From Microbacterium esteraromaticum (lineage in GTDB: Bacteria > Actinomycetota > Actinomycetes > Actinomycetales > Microbacteriaceae): 34,586 bases of DNA. The notes under the pieces are model-generated. The model was not told the origin of the DNA and did no database searches. It was given only the letters and a program-made list of their open reading frames with translations. Each line of letters starts with the position of its first letter. Position 1 is the stretch's first letter. The translations under genes and the position numbers were made by a program. The DNA lies in assembly GCF_900163815.1 (NCBI RefSeq), contig NZ_FUKO01000035.1, positions 1 through 34,586 on the forward strand. The letters are read 5' to 3'. This document shows positions 6,865 through 13,725 of the stretch, one piece after another.

Positions 6865-7464
6865 ATGAGCGACAAGCCGCAGTGGCTGATCCGTGAGGAC
6901 GCCGGCATTCCGGTGCTCGTCGCGCTCTCGCTGCGGCAGTTGCTCGGCATCCGTGCCCCGGATGATCTGCCGAGCCTGCGCGGGCTCGAGACCCGCCAGC
7001 CCGACGCCCTCGACGCGACGGATGACCTGGAGAGCCAGTGGCGCGACTACTGGGACATGACCGTCGAGCCGCGCGCGCACCGTTCAGAGGTGCCGCTCGA
7101 CCTCGTCGACGGCTTCGACACCCTGGTGGCTCTGCCGACCACCGGAGCGGAGGAGCTGCGTGATGCAGTCACGCCGCATTCGGCATCCGTACTGCGCTAC
7201 GCCCAGGACGCGCACAACCGCTACGTCGATTCGGTGAGCTCGTCTGGCGGCGCCTACCGGGCCTACGCGAGCGCGATCGCCGAGTTCGAGCGGGAAGCGG
7301 GCCGGCGCGCGCACTCATTCGAGCTGAACGTGCAAGTGCTGCCGTTCAGCCAGCGCGGCATCTGGTGGATCGGCGCGCTCAGCGTGGCTGTCACCGATGG
7401 GCTGCGCCGCGACGTCGTCGCGTTCGACGCGGCGATGCGTCCGGTGATCGCCGAACTCGCGTAG
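6865..7464 (+). CDS. Uncharacterised 199-residue protein
   Basis: I do not recognise a named family. The protein is soluble, with no signal peptide or membrane helix. It begins MSDKPQWLIREDAGIPVLVALSLRQLLGI, has a central acidic stretch, and ends with WWIGALSVAVTDGLRRDVVAFDAAM. Tryptophans sit at residues 7, 55 and 61, with a WW pair near residue 171. Codon use matches the neighbours, which supports real coding. The start is set by a leaderless TACGAT box. It stands alone between the gene at 6379 and the convergent membrane protein gene at 7541, so context gives no function. Confidence 0.75.
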   Translation: MSDKPQWLIREDAGIPVLVALSLRQLLGIRAPDDLPSLRGLETRQPDALDATDDLESQWRDYWDMTVEPRAHRSEVPLDLVDGFDTLVALPTTGAEELRDAVTPHSASVLRYAQDAHNRYVDSVSSSGGAYRAYASAIAEFEREAGRRAHSFELNVQVLPFSQRGIWWIGALSVAVTDGLRRDVVAFDAAMRPVIAELA

Positions 7465-7495
7465 CTGCGTCTCAGCGATCGACCTCAGTCGTCGA

Positions 7496-7570
7496 GCTGT
7501 GTCTCGGTCACGCGCTGCGTCTCAGTCTTCGGGCTGCGTCTCAGTCTTCGGGCTGCGTCTCGGTCACGCG
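7496..7570. repeat. 19-bp tandem repeats at the 3' end of the membrane protein gene
   Basis: GCTGCGTCTCAGTCTTCGG is repeated exactly at 7514-7532 and 7533-7551, flanked by related units GCTGTGTCTCGGTCACGC (7496-7513) and GCTGCGTCTCGGTCACGCG (7552-7570). The array covers the last codons and the region past the stop of the minus-strand gene at 7541. The unit is not a multiple of three, so copy-number change would alter the reading frame of the tail. Confidence 0.75.
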
Positions 7571-7864
7571 CTCGTGCTCGACGCGGACGACGCGCGAGTG
7601 CCTGCGCACGATTCGTTCGAGGATCAGCGCGACGATACCGCCGAGGGCGAGCCCGAGCGGGATCGTCCACAGCAGAGCGAAGCCGAAGACCTGCCCCGGA
7701 GGGTAGACGACGTCAAGCACCTTCGAGGGCTCATAGTTGCCCACCGCGGTGAGAATGCCCGCGACGATGACGCCCAGCGCGACGCCGAGCCCCATGAACA
7801 CGCCGAAGCGCGGGACGGGACGAATCGTCGCGTCGACCGTGCTGTGCGTTGCGTTGCTGGACAT
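7541..7864 (-). CDS. Small two-helix membrane protein with repeat-encoded tail
   Basis: A 107-residue protein with two membrane helices, about residues 22-42 (GVFMGLGVALGVIVAGILTA) and 60-86 (FGFALLWTIPLGLALGGIVALIL). The short link between them carries YEPSKVLDVVYPPGQ. The C-terminus is basic then acidic (RIVRRHSRVVRVEHE, VTETQPED). The tail and stop lie inside a 19-bp tandem repeat; beyond the stop a second possible tail, VTETQLDD plus stop, can be read in another frame. The start at 7864 is preferred because a GACAAT box sits six bases before it and the upstream extension is unlike coding sequence. The family is unknown to me; it may be a small envelope or transporter-accessory protein. 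Confidence 0.8.
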   Translation of the reverse strand: MSSNATHSTVDATIRPVPRFGVFMGLGVALGVIVAGILTAVGNYEPSKVLDVVYPPGQVFGFALLWTIPLGLALGGIVALILERIVRRHSRVVRVEHERVTETQPED

Positions 7865-7870
7865 GGCTCT

Positions 7871-7876
7871 ATTGTC
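7871..7876 (-). promoter_or_regulatory. Possible leaderless -10 box for the gene at 7541
   Basis: On the minus strand GACAAT is at -12 to -7 from the ATG. It matches TANNNT at the second and sixth bases only. Confidence 0.35.
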
Positions 7877-7925
7877 CCACGACTCGCTATGCGCCCGCCG
7901 CGGTTCGCAGTCACCCGCCTCCCGG

Positions 7926-8013
7926 CGTGGGTCCGCCCTCACCGAGCACCCTGGGTCGCCGCCGCTCGTCGTGGGCCGTCCCTCACCGATCGCCCGACCT
8001 GTGCCATCGGGCG
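7926..8013. repeat. Degenerate direct repeats and a hairpin in the 7865-8154 gap
   Basis: This 290-bp gap has no gene. CGTGGGTCCGCCCTCACCGA (7926-7945) recurs with two changes at 7970-7989. CGCCCGA (7991-7997) pairs with TCGGGCG (8007-8013). The 65-bp palindromic element follows at 8040. Confidence 0.5.
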
Positions 8014-8039
8014 CCCAACGTGGGTCATCACCCAGCGCC

Positions 8040-8104
8040 GAGAAACCATCTGCCGCACGAGAAACCACCTCGCACGTGGTTTCTCATGCGGGAAGTGGTT
8101 TCTC
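8040..8104. repeat. 65-bp nested palindrome (GAGAAACCAC family), copy 1
   Basis: Two direct copies, GAGAAACCAT (8040-8049) and GAGAAACCAC (8059-8068), are followed by two inverted copies GTGGTTTCTC (8076-8085 and 8095-8104). Offsets from the first base are 0, 19, 36 and 55, identical to the copies at 25949 and 27175. The full block can form a hairpin of about 29 bp per arm with a 7-base loop. It lies between two minus-strand genes. Confidence 0.9.
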
Positions 8105-8154
8105 GCGGAAAGTGGGCGTGGCACGCGGGCGCGGGGCGTTCTGGCAGGTGGGGG

Positions 8155-8511
8155 TTACGGGCGCAGGGGCAGCAGGTCGGAGAGGTCGGCGCGGGTGCCG
8201 GATGCTGAGATCAGCCCGGCTGCGACAGCATCCGCCCAGATCTGCTCGCCGGTAGCGAGCGCGATCCACGTCGTGGCATCCATCTCGACCACGTTCGGCG
8301 GCGTGCCGCGCGTGTGGCGGGGGCCCTGCACAACCTGCACCGCGCCGAACGGCGGCACGCGCACCTCGACGCTGTTGCCGGGTGCCTTCTCGTCGATCAG
8401 CTGCAGCAGATAGCGCACCGCCATCGCCAGCTGCGGGCGCGCCGCGTCTCCGGCTGCGACCGCGGCGAGCGCGACGCGTCCGTGAGCGACATCTATTCTG
8501 CGAGCCGGCAT
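8155..8511 (-). CDS. Sterol-carrier-fold (SCP2-like) family protein
   Basis: A 118-residue soluble protein with the pattern of the actinobacterial SCP2-like family often found near purine genes: an N-terminal helix with [15 protein letters not shown], a strand pair [17 protein letters not shown], and the helix segment [29 protein letters not shown], where the T(W)IALATG segment is the family hallmark. The fold usually binds hydrophobic ligands, but no role is established for this subgroup. The start is supported by a TAGCCT box six bases before the ATG, with no ribosome site. Its 5' end faces the divergent Nudix gene; whether it has any part in purine metabolism is unproven. Confidence 0.82.
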   Translation of the reverse strand: MPARRIDVAHGRVALAAVAAGDAARPQLAMAVRYLLQLIDEKAPGNSVEVRVPPFGAVQVVQGPRHTRGTPPNVVEMDATTWIALATGEQIWADAVAAGLISASGTRADLSDLLPLRP

Positions 8512-8517
8512 GGCTCC

Positions 8518-8523
8518 AGGCTA
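8518..8523 (-). promoter_or_regulatory. Leaderless -10 box for the SCP2-like gene
   Basis: On the minus strand TAGCCT occupies -12 to -7 from the ATG at 8511, the same sequence and spacing as apt and the alpha-glucosidase gene. Confidence 0.6.
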
Positions 8524-8650
8524 CGCCGCGCATGGCTCCGCAAATAGTGGCCCGATGTCGGACCGCAACGCCGAAAACGCGCTGCGCGCGAAGGTCTCTG
8601 CGGAGCCGTGCTCGAGTGGTGGCACCGACCACGACATAAGCTCGACAGAG

Positions 8651-9361
8651 ATGAGCGACTCTTTCGACGATCAGGCACGCGGCAGCACGCTGCGTGGTGC
8701 GCGCGCGGAGTTGCTTGCGGCGGCGAAGACGGCGGGTGCGTGGACACCGACATTCCCACTGGCTGTGACCGACCCGACCCCGGCCTCCGTGCTGATCCTG
8801 TTCGGCCGGCTCGACAGCATCCTGGCCCGGTCTGACGAGCTGACCGTCGCATCCGACCTCGACGTCCTTCTGCAGCGACGGGCGGCCACGCTGTCGTCGC
8901 ATCCCGGGCAGGTGTCGTTCCCCGGCGGCGGTCAGGATGCGGACGACGCGGATGCCGTTGCCACGGCCCTGCGCGAGGCCGAGGAAGAGACCGGACTCGA
9001 CCCCGATGGCGTCGAAGTGCTCGCCGCGCTGCCCGAGATTCCGCTGGCTGTCAGCAATTTCCTCGTGACGCCTGTGCTCGGCTGGTGGCGCACGCCTTCA
9101 CGTGTCGCCGCCGTGGATCACGCCGAGACGGTAGAGGTGTTCCGGGCGCCGGTCGCGCAGTTGATCGATCCGGCGAACCGCTACACCTCGACGCTCAGCC
9201 GTGGCGGCGAGACCTACCGCGGCCCGGCGTTCGACCTGGATGGCACGATCGTGTGGGGCTTCACCGCCGGCATCCTCGACGCCCTGTTCGAGGCGACCGG
9301 ATGGGCGCTGCCCTGGGATCAGTCCAACGAGCGGCCGATCGCCCCCGCCGAAATCCTCTGA
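8651..9361 (+). CDS. CoA pyrophosphatase-type Nudix hydrolase
   Basis: A 236-residue Nudix protein. It has the CoA-subfamily segment before the box (LLQRRAATLSSHPGQVSFPGG, written here in part as SSHPGQVSFPGG) and the Nudix helix ALREAEEETGL with acidic residues EAEEE as metal ligands. This pattern matches NudL/PCD1-type enzymes that split CoA into phosphopantetheine and 3',5'-ADP. The Nudix box has Ala where the first Glu normally stands, but a flanking Asp is usual in this subfamily. The start is uncertain: ATG at 8651 fits the family length, whereas ATG at 8555 has AATAGT at leaderless spacing and would add 32 residues. It reads toward purD, separated by a palindromic region. Confidence 0.88.
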   Translation: MSDSFDDQARGSTLRGARAELLAAAKTAGAWTPTFPLAVTDPTPASVLILFGRLDSILARSDELTVASDLDVLLQRRAATLSSHPGQVSFPGGGQDADDADAVATALREAEEETGLDPDGVEVLAALPEIPLAVSNFLVTPVLGWWRTPSRVAAVDHAETVEVFRAPVAQLIDPANRYTSTLSRGGETYRGPAFDLDGTIVWGFTAGILDALFEATGWALPWDQSNERPIAPAEIL

Positions 9362-9481
9362 CGCAGCGCTCAGTCGGCGGAGACCGCCCCCGGAGCCTCG
9401 GCCGCACCACCCTCCGCGCGCCCCGGCCGCGCCGCTCTCCGCGCGCCCCGCCCGTGGCCCCGGTCGCGCCGCCCTCCGGGA

Positions 9482-9543
9482 GTTCCGGTCGCAAATTCTC
9501 CCGCTGCGCACGACGGCAGGCGGGGAGATTCTGCGACGGGAAC
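9482..9543. repeat. Long imperfect palindrome between Nudix gene and purD
   Basis: GTTCCGGTCGCAAATTCTCC (9482-9501) pairs with the inverse of GGAGATTCTGCGACGGGAAC (9524-9543) with about three mismatches. A further half copy CGCGACGGGA is at 9574-9583, and CCGGTCGC also occurs upstream at 9460-9467. The block lies 60 bp before the purD promoter and may act as terminator for the Nudix gene or as a dispersed palindrome. The rest of 9362-9603 shows only GC-rich low-complexity sequence. Confidence 0.6.
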
Positions 9544-9603
9544 ACCACGGCTCAGAGGCCGAACGTGAAAATCCGCGACGGGAGTGAGCGCGGCGCACGC
9601 CGG

Positions 9604-9609
9604 TAGGCT
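9604..9609 (+). promoter_or_regulatory. Leaderless -10 box for purD
   Basis: TAGGCT is at -12 to -7 from the purD ATG at 9616. No ribosome site precedes the start. Confidence 0.65.
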
Positions 9610-9615
9610 GGCGGC

Positions 9616-10893
9616 ATGAAGATCCTGGTCCTCGGTTCCGGCGCGCGCGAGCACGCGATCATCCTCTCTCTCCGGTCGGAAGAGACCGAGCACGAGATCT
9701 TCGCCGCCCCCGGCAATGCCGGAATCGCGCAGGACGCTCATCTCGTCGACCTCGATCAGCTCGATGGTGCAGCCGTCACATCGTTCGCCAACGAGCACGG
9801 CATCGACCTGGTCATCATCGGGCCTGAGGCGCCTCTCGTCGCCGGCGTCGCCGACGCGCTGCGCGAGCGCGGCATCCCGGTGTTCGGCCCGGGCAAGGCG
9901 GCGGCGCAGCTGGAAGGGTCGAAGGCCTTCGCGAAGCGGATCATGGATGCTGCGGGTGTGCCCACCGGGCGCGCGGTGCGCGCAGCATCCGTCGACGACG
10001 TCGAAGCCGCATTCGACGACTTCGGCGCGCCCTATGTGGTGAAGGCCGATGGCCTCGCCGCAGGCAAGGGCGTGATCGTGACATCTGACCGCGCCGAGGC
10101 TCTCGCGCACGCCGAGCACTACCTGCCCGCAGGCGCCGTGCTGGTCGAAGAGTTCCTCACCGGCCCCGAGGTCTCGCTGTTCTTCCTCAGCGATGGCGAC
10201 ACGGTGCGCCCGCTCAGTCCCGCACAGGATTTCAAGCGCGCGCTCGACGGTGACGGCGGCCCCAACACCGGCGGGATGGGTGCCTACTCGCCGCTCCCCT
10301 GGCTCGCCGACGACTTCGGCAGCGTCGAGAGCTTCGTCGCACAGGTGACCGATTCGGTAGCCATCCCAGTGATCCGCCAGCTCGACGCCGAGGGCACCCC
10401 CTTCATCGGGTTGCTGTACGCGGGGCTCATTCTCACGCCCGACGGCGTGCGCGTGATCGAGTTCAACGCCCGTTTCGGCGACCCCGAGACGCAGGTCGTG
10501 CTGCCTCGCCTGCGCACCCCGCTGTCACGGCTGCTGCTTTCCGCGGCCTCCGGCCATCTTGAAGATGAGCCACTGCCGGAGTTCTCCGACGACGTCGCCG
10601 TCACGGTCGTGCTGGCCAGCGAGGGGTACCCGGAGGCTCCGCAGACCGGCCGCATGATCGAGGGGCTGGGTGCGGCGGCATCCGTCGAGGGTGTGCGGAT
10701 CGTGCACGCCGCGACCGCCGGCCCGGATGCTCCCGGCGGCTCGCTCGTCGCCACCGGCGGGCGCGTGCTGAACGTCGTGGCGACCGGGTCGGACTTCACC
10801 GATGCGCGCACCCGCGCCTATGAGGCGATCGCGAAGATCGAACTCGACGGCGCGCACTACCGGCACGACATCGCGGCGCGCGTCGCGGAGTAG
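9616..10893 (+). CDS. purD: Phosphoribosylamine-glycine ligase PurD (GAR synthetase)
   Basis: Joins glycine to phosphoribosylamine with ATP, the second step of purine synthesis. The 425-residue length is standard. It opens [15 protein letters not shown], the PurD N-domain signature; the ATP-grasp core shows [13 protein letters not shown], the family motif [13 protein letters not shown] near residues 215-227, and the metal-binding [12 protein letters not shown] near residues 282-293; a GARS C-domain follows. It is single and not fused to purM or purN, as is usual in bacteria. The start is supported by a leaderless TAGGCT box like that of purM. A long palindrome follows the stop. Confidence 0.97.
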   Translation: MKILVLGSGAREHAIILSLRSEETEHEIFAAPGNAGIAQDAHLVDLDQLDGAAVTSFANEHGIDLVIIGPEAPLVAGVADALRERGIPVFGPGKAAAQLEGSKAFAKRIMDAAGVPTGRAVRAASVDDVEAAFDDFGAPYVVKADGLAAGKGVIVTSDRAEALAHAEHYLPAGAVLVEEFLTGPEVSLFFLSDGDTVRPLSPAQDFKRALDGDGGPNTGGMGAYSPLPWLADDFGSVESFVAQVTDSVAIPVIRQLDAEGTPFIGLLYAGLILTPDGVRVIEFNARFGDPETQVVLPRLRTPLSRLLLSAASGHLEDEPLPEFSDDVAVTVVLASEGYPEAPQTGRMIEGLGAAASVEGVRIVHAATAGPDAPGGSLVATGGRVLNVVATGSDFTDARTRAYEAIAKIELDGAHYRHDIAARVAE

Positions 10894-10915
10894 GCCCCGC
10901 GCCGGAGCGCCGCGT

Positions 10916-10996
10916 ACGGATGCAGGGAGTTTGTACGCCCGGAGGGCGACACACCGAGGATTTCACCTGCATCCGTTCAAACTCCCTGCATCCGTT
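10916..10996. repeat. 18-bp perfect inverted repeat between purD and MFS gene
   Basis: ACGGATGCAGGGAGTTTG (10916-10933) is perfectly inverted at 10978-10995. A further CCTGCATCCGTT stands at 10966-10977, so the right side has the word twice, 21 bp apart. The 44-base centre includes a hairpin CGCCC-GGA-GGGCG (10936-10948). It sits between convergent genes, so it may end both transcripts, but there is no T-run. The left partner of the extra word is missing or decayed. Confidence 0.75.
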
Positions 10997-11012
10997 CCCC
11001 CGGAGGGCCGCG

Positions 11013-12569
11013 TCAGCGCAGTTCGTCGGCGGTCTTGCCCTTATAGCGACCGATGAAGACCGCCGCGATCAGCGCGATGATCATCACACCGGCTGGCAGC
11101 AGCATCGACTGCGCCATGCCCGCCGAGAAGCCTTCCGCCACAGCGTCAGGCATCTTGCCACCGCCGCCGAACCCGGTCGGAGCCTTATCGAGCCCGGGCA
11201 GGTTCGCCTCGAGACGCGCCTGCATGAATGCCGCAATCGCCGAGGAGCCGACCACCGATCCGATGGTGCGGGTGGTGTTGTAGATTCCTGCCCCGGCGCC
11301 GGCCTGGCGCGGCGGAAGGTTGCGGGTCGCTTCGGTGGCCAGCGGCCCCCACATGCCGGCGTTGCCGATGCCGAGCAGTGCTGACGGCAGCAGGAACATC
11401 CACGTCGGCGTATCCACGTTCATCAGCGAGGCGTTCCACAGCACGCCACCGGCCACGCAGAGCAAGCCCGGAATCAAGATGAAACGCGGGTCGATTCGGT
11501 CGAGAAGGGCACCGGCGAACGGTGCAAGGATGCCGGAGATGACGGCCATCGGCACCAGCAGCAGCGCCGACTCGGTCGGTGTGAGCCCGCGAGCGAGCTG
11601 CAGGAAGAACATGAACGGCAACGACATGCTCGTCACCGTGAAGCCGACGGCCGCGATGCCGAGGTTCGATGCCGCGAAGTTGCGATCGCGGAAGAGCCCG
11701 AGCGGCACCAGAGCCTCGCTCTTGGTCTTCCACTGCTGCAGCACGAATGCAATCAGCAGCACGAGGCCGGCAGCGATGAGCCCCCACACCGAGATCGGCC
11801 CGACGATGGTTCCCCAGTCGTACTTCTGCCCCTCTTGCAGACCGAACACGATGAGGAACAGCGCGACAGCACTCAGCGCCACACCCACGTAGTCGAAGCG
11901 GTGCAGGTGCGTCTGCAGCTTCGGCACGTAGATCCAGGCGAGCACGAACGCAATGATGCCAACGGGCACGTTGATGTAGAAGATCCACTCCCAGCCGAAA
12001 GCGTCGACGAGCAGTCCACCCAGCAGCGGACCGACAAGTGTCGCGACACCAGCGGTGGCACCCCACAGCCCCATTGCCGCACCGCGCCGCTCGGGCGGGA
12101 AGGTGCGGGTGATCACGGCCATCGTCTGCGGCGTCATGCAGGCCGCACCCAGCCCCTGCACGGCGCGCGCGATGATGAGACCCTCGAGCGTGGTCGACAG
12201 GCCGCTCCACAGCGATGCCCCGGTGAAGATGACGAGCCCGATCAGGTAGATGTTCTTCGGGCCGAACCGGTCGCCGAGCCGGCCGGTGATCAGCAGCGGC
12301 ACGGCGTAGGCGAGCAGGTAGGCGCTCGTCACCCAGACGACGTTGTCGAGATTGTTCGTCTCAGGGTCCAGGGCCGCCTTGATCGCGGGATTGGCCACAG
12401 AGACGATGGTGGTGTCGACGAGGATCATGAAGAACCCGATGACCAGCGACCACAGCGCAGGCCACGGACTCTTCGGCTTGTGCCCGACCGCGTAAGTTCC
12501 CGTCGAGGGACCGCGCGCCTCGGAGGCGGTGGAGGATTCGGATGCTGCAGATGCGGCGGATTCAGTCAT
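11013..12569 (-). CDS. DHA2-family MFS drug exporter (EmrB/QacA type)
   Basis: A 518-residue transporter with about 14 membrane helices, the size and layout of proton-driven drug exporters of the DHA2 family. Visible features are a cytoplasmic Ser/Ala-rich head (about residues 1-35), the DTTIVSVANPAIK segment of helix 1, the loop motif GRLGDRFGPKN after helix 2, and WGATAGVATLVGPLLGGLL, the antiporter-type motif of helix 5. Substrates of this family are varied hydrophobic or cationic compounds. The start at 12569 has AAAGG about 10 bases upstream; an earlier in-frame ATG adds 30 residues unlike the family. A possible promoter within a dyad lies at 12614-12631. No regulator gene is adjacent. 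Confidence 0.9.
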   Translation of the reverse strand: MTESAASAASESSTASEARGPSTGTYAVGHKPKSPWPALWSLVIGFFMILVDTTIVSVANPAIKAALDPETNNLDNVVWVTSAYLLAYAVPLLITGRLGDRFGPKNIYLIGLVIFTGASLWSGLSTTLEGLIIARAVQGLGAACMTPQTMAVITRTFPPERRGAAMGLWGATAGVATLVGPLLGGLLVDAFGWEWIFYINVPVGIIAFVLAWIYVPKLQTHLHRFDYVGVALSAVALFLIVFGLQEGQKYDWGTIVGPISVWGLIAAGLVLLIAFVLQQWKTKSEALVPLGLFRDRNFAASNLGIAAVGFTVTSMSLPFMFFLQLARGLTPTESALLLVPMAVISGILAPFAGALLDRIDPRFILIPGLLCVAGGVLWNASLMNVDTPTWMFLLPSALLGIGNAGMWGPLATEATRNLPPRQAGAGAGIYNTTRTIGSVVGSSAIAAFMQARLEANLPGLDKAPTGFGGGGKMPDAVAEGFSAGMAQSMLLPAGVMIIALIAAVFIGRYKGKTADELR

Positions 12570-12613
12570 TGGCGTGCTGCCTTTCGGGGGGCGGTTTCGC
12601 CCACGGGGTGCGT

Positions 12614-12631
12614 CCGGGACTCTACACCCGG
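12614..12631 (-). promoter_or_regulatory. Candidate promoter within a dyad for the DHA2 exporter
   Basis: On the minus strand TAGAGT (12624 to 12619) is a possible -10 box about 50 bases before the start. It is framed by CCGGG (12614-12618) and CCCGG (12627-12631), an inverted pair that could be a repressor site. This is a suggestion from symmetry only. Confidence 0.3.
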
Positions 12632-12733
12632 CGGGAGTGTGTTTCGCACGGGCATGCACGAAAGGGTCCGGGTGCCGCAGCCGCCCGGTTACCCAGTGGT
12701 GTCATCGGCAGGGCCCTCTCCCGCAGCGGATGC

Positions 12734-12739
12734 CATGAT
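12734..12739 (+). promoter_or_regulatory. Possible leaderless -10 box for purC
   Basis: CATGAT lies at -12 to -7 from the purC GTG at 12746. It differs from TANNNT at the first base. No ribosome site is visible. Confidence 0.4.
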
Positions 12740-12745
12740 TGACCC

Positions 12746-13609
12746 GTGAGCTCACCTCTTCAGATTCCCGGCTGGCGGCACCTCTACTCGGGCAAGGTCC
12801 GCGACCTGTACGCGTCGGAGGATCCCGGCGACACCCGCATCCTCGTCGTGGCTTCCGACCGGGTCAGCGCCTTCGATTTCGTGCTCTCCCCCGGCGTTCC
12901 GCACAAGGGCGAGCTGCTCACCACCCTCAGCATGTGGTGGTTCGATCAGCTCAGCGACGTGCCGAACCACATCGCCGAGGGCGAGATACCGGATGCCGTA
13001 GCCGGCCACTCCATGCTCGCCATGGCGCTGGAGATGCTGCCGATCGAGTGCGTGGTGCGCGGGTACCTCACCGGCTCGGGATGGCTGGAGTACGTCGCCA
13101 GCGGCACCGTCTGCGGCATCCCTCTTCCGGCCGGGCTGCGCAACGGCGACCGCCTGCCGGAACCGCTGTTCACCCCGGCGTACAAGGCGCCGATGGGCGA
13201 GCACGATGAGAACATCACCTTCGAGCGGGCAGTCGAGCTCGTCGGCGCTGAGCGCGCAGCCGAGCTGCGCGATGTCTCGCTGGCGGTCTACGGTCGCGCG
13301 GCGGAGATCGCCGAGCAGAAGGGGCTGATCCTCGCCGACACGAAGTTCGAGTTCGGAGTGGATGCTGACGGCACCCTGCGCCTCGCCGACGAGGTGCTGA
13401 CCAGCGACTCGTCGCGCTACTGGGATGCCGAGATCTGGCGCACCGCAGCGACGCCGGAGGAGCGGATGGCAAGCTTCGACAAGCAGATCGTGCGCGACTG
13501 GCTCGCCGCCAACTGGGACAAGCAGGGCGCACCGCCGGCCCTGCCCGATGACATCGTGGCTCAGACGGCCGACCGCTACCGCGAGTTGATCACCCGGCTT
13601 CGCGGCTGA
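12746..13609 (+). CDS. purC: SAICAR synthetase PurC
   Basis: Adds aspartate to CAIR with ATP to form SAICAR, step eight of purine synthesis. The 287-residue length fits the longer actinobacterial and yeast-like form. Motifs include YSGKVRDLY (residues 14-22), the ATP-binding SDRVSAFD (38-45), the TPAYKAPMGEHDENITFE segment, and the DTKFEFG motif near residue 200. It starts with GTG, with a CATGAT box at leaderless spacing. The uracil permease gene follows after 116 bp with its own promoter, so purC is probably its own unit. Confidence 0.97.
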   Translation: MSSPLQIPGWRHLYSGKVRDLYASEDPGDTRILVVASDRVSAFDFVLSPGVPHKGELLTTLSMWWFDQLSDVPNHIAEGEIPDAVAGHSMLAMALEMLPIECVVRGYLTGSGWLEYVASGTVCGIPLPAGLRNGDRLPEPLFTPAYKAPMGEHDENITFERAVELVGAERAAELRDVSLAVYGRAAEIAEQKGLILADTKFEFGVDADGTLRLADEVLTSDSSRYWDAEIWRTAATPEERMASFDKQIVRDWLAANWDKQGAPPALPDDIVAQTADRYRELITRLRG

Positions 13610-13677
13610 GCAGGATCCGACCGCCGGCTCGGTGCTCGGTGTTCCATGCGGAATCCGTCGAGCGGGCATCGACCCGA

Positions 13678-13683
13678 TAGGGT
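13678..13683 (+). promoter_or_regulatory. Candidate -10 box for the uracil permease
   Basis: TAGGGT would start RNA near 13690 and leave a 36-base leader. That leader holds three tandem TCCTGA hexamers (13692-13709) and a good ribosome site GAGGAG five bases before the ATG. Confidence 0.45.
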
Positions 13684-13725
13684 TTCCTCGGTCCTGATCC
13701 TGATCCTGATCCCCGAGGAGCCCCC

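Noticed and set aside
8040..8104. Possible CRISPR-like array
   Set aside because: The words are in direct and inverted pairs with constant short spacing, with no unique spacers and no cas genes.
12570..12659. Upstream start for the DHA2 exporter adding 30 residues
   Set aside because: The added residues are basic and Pro-rich, unlike the family. The start at 12569 has a ribosome site.
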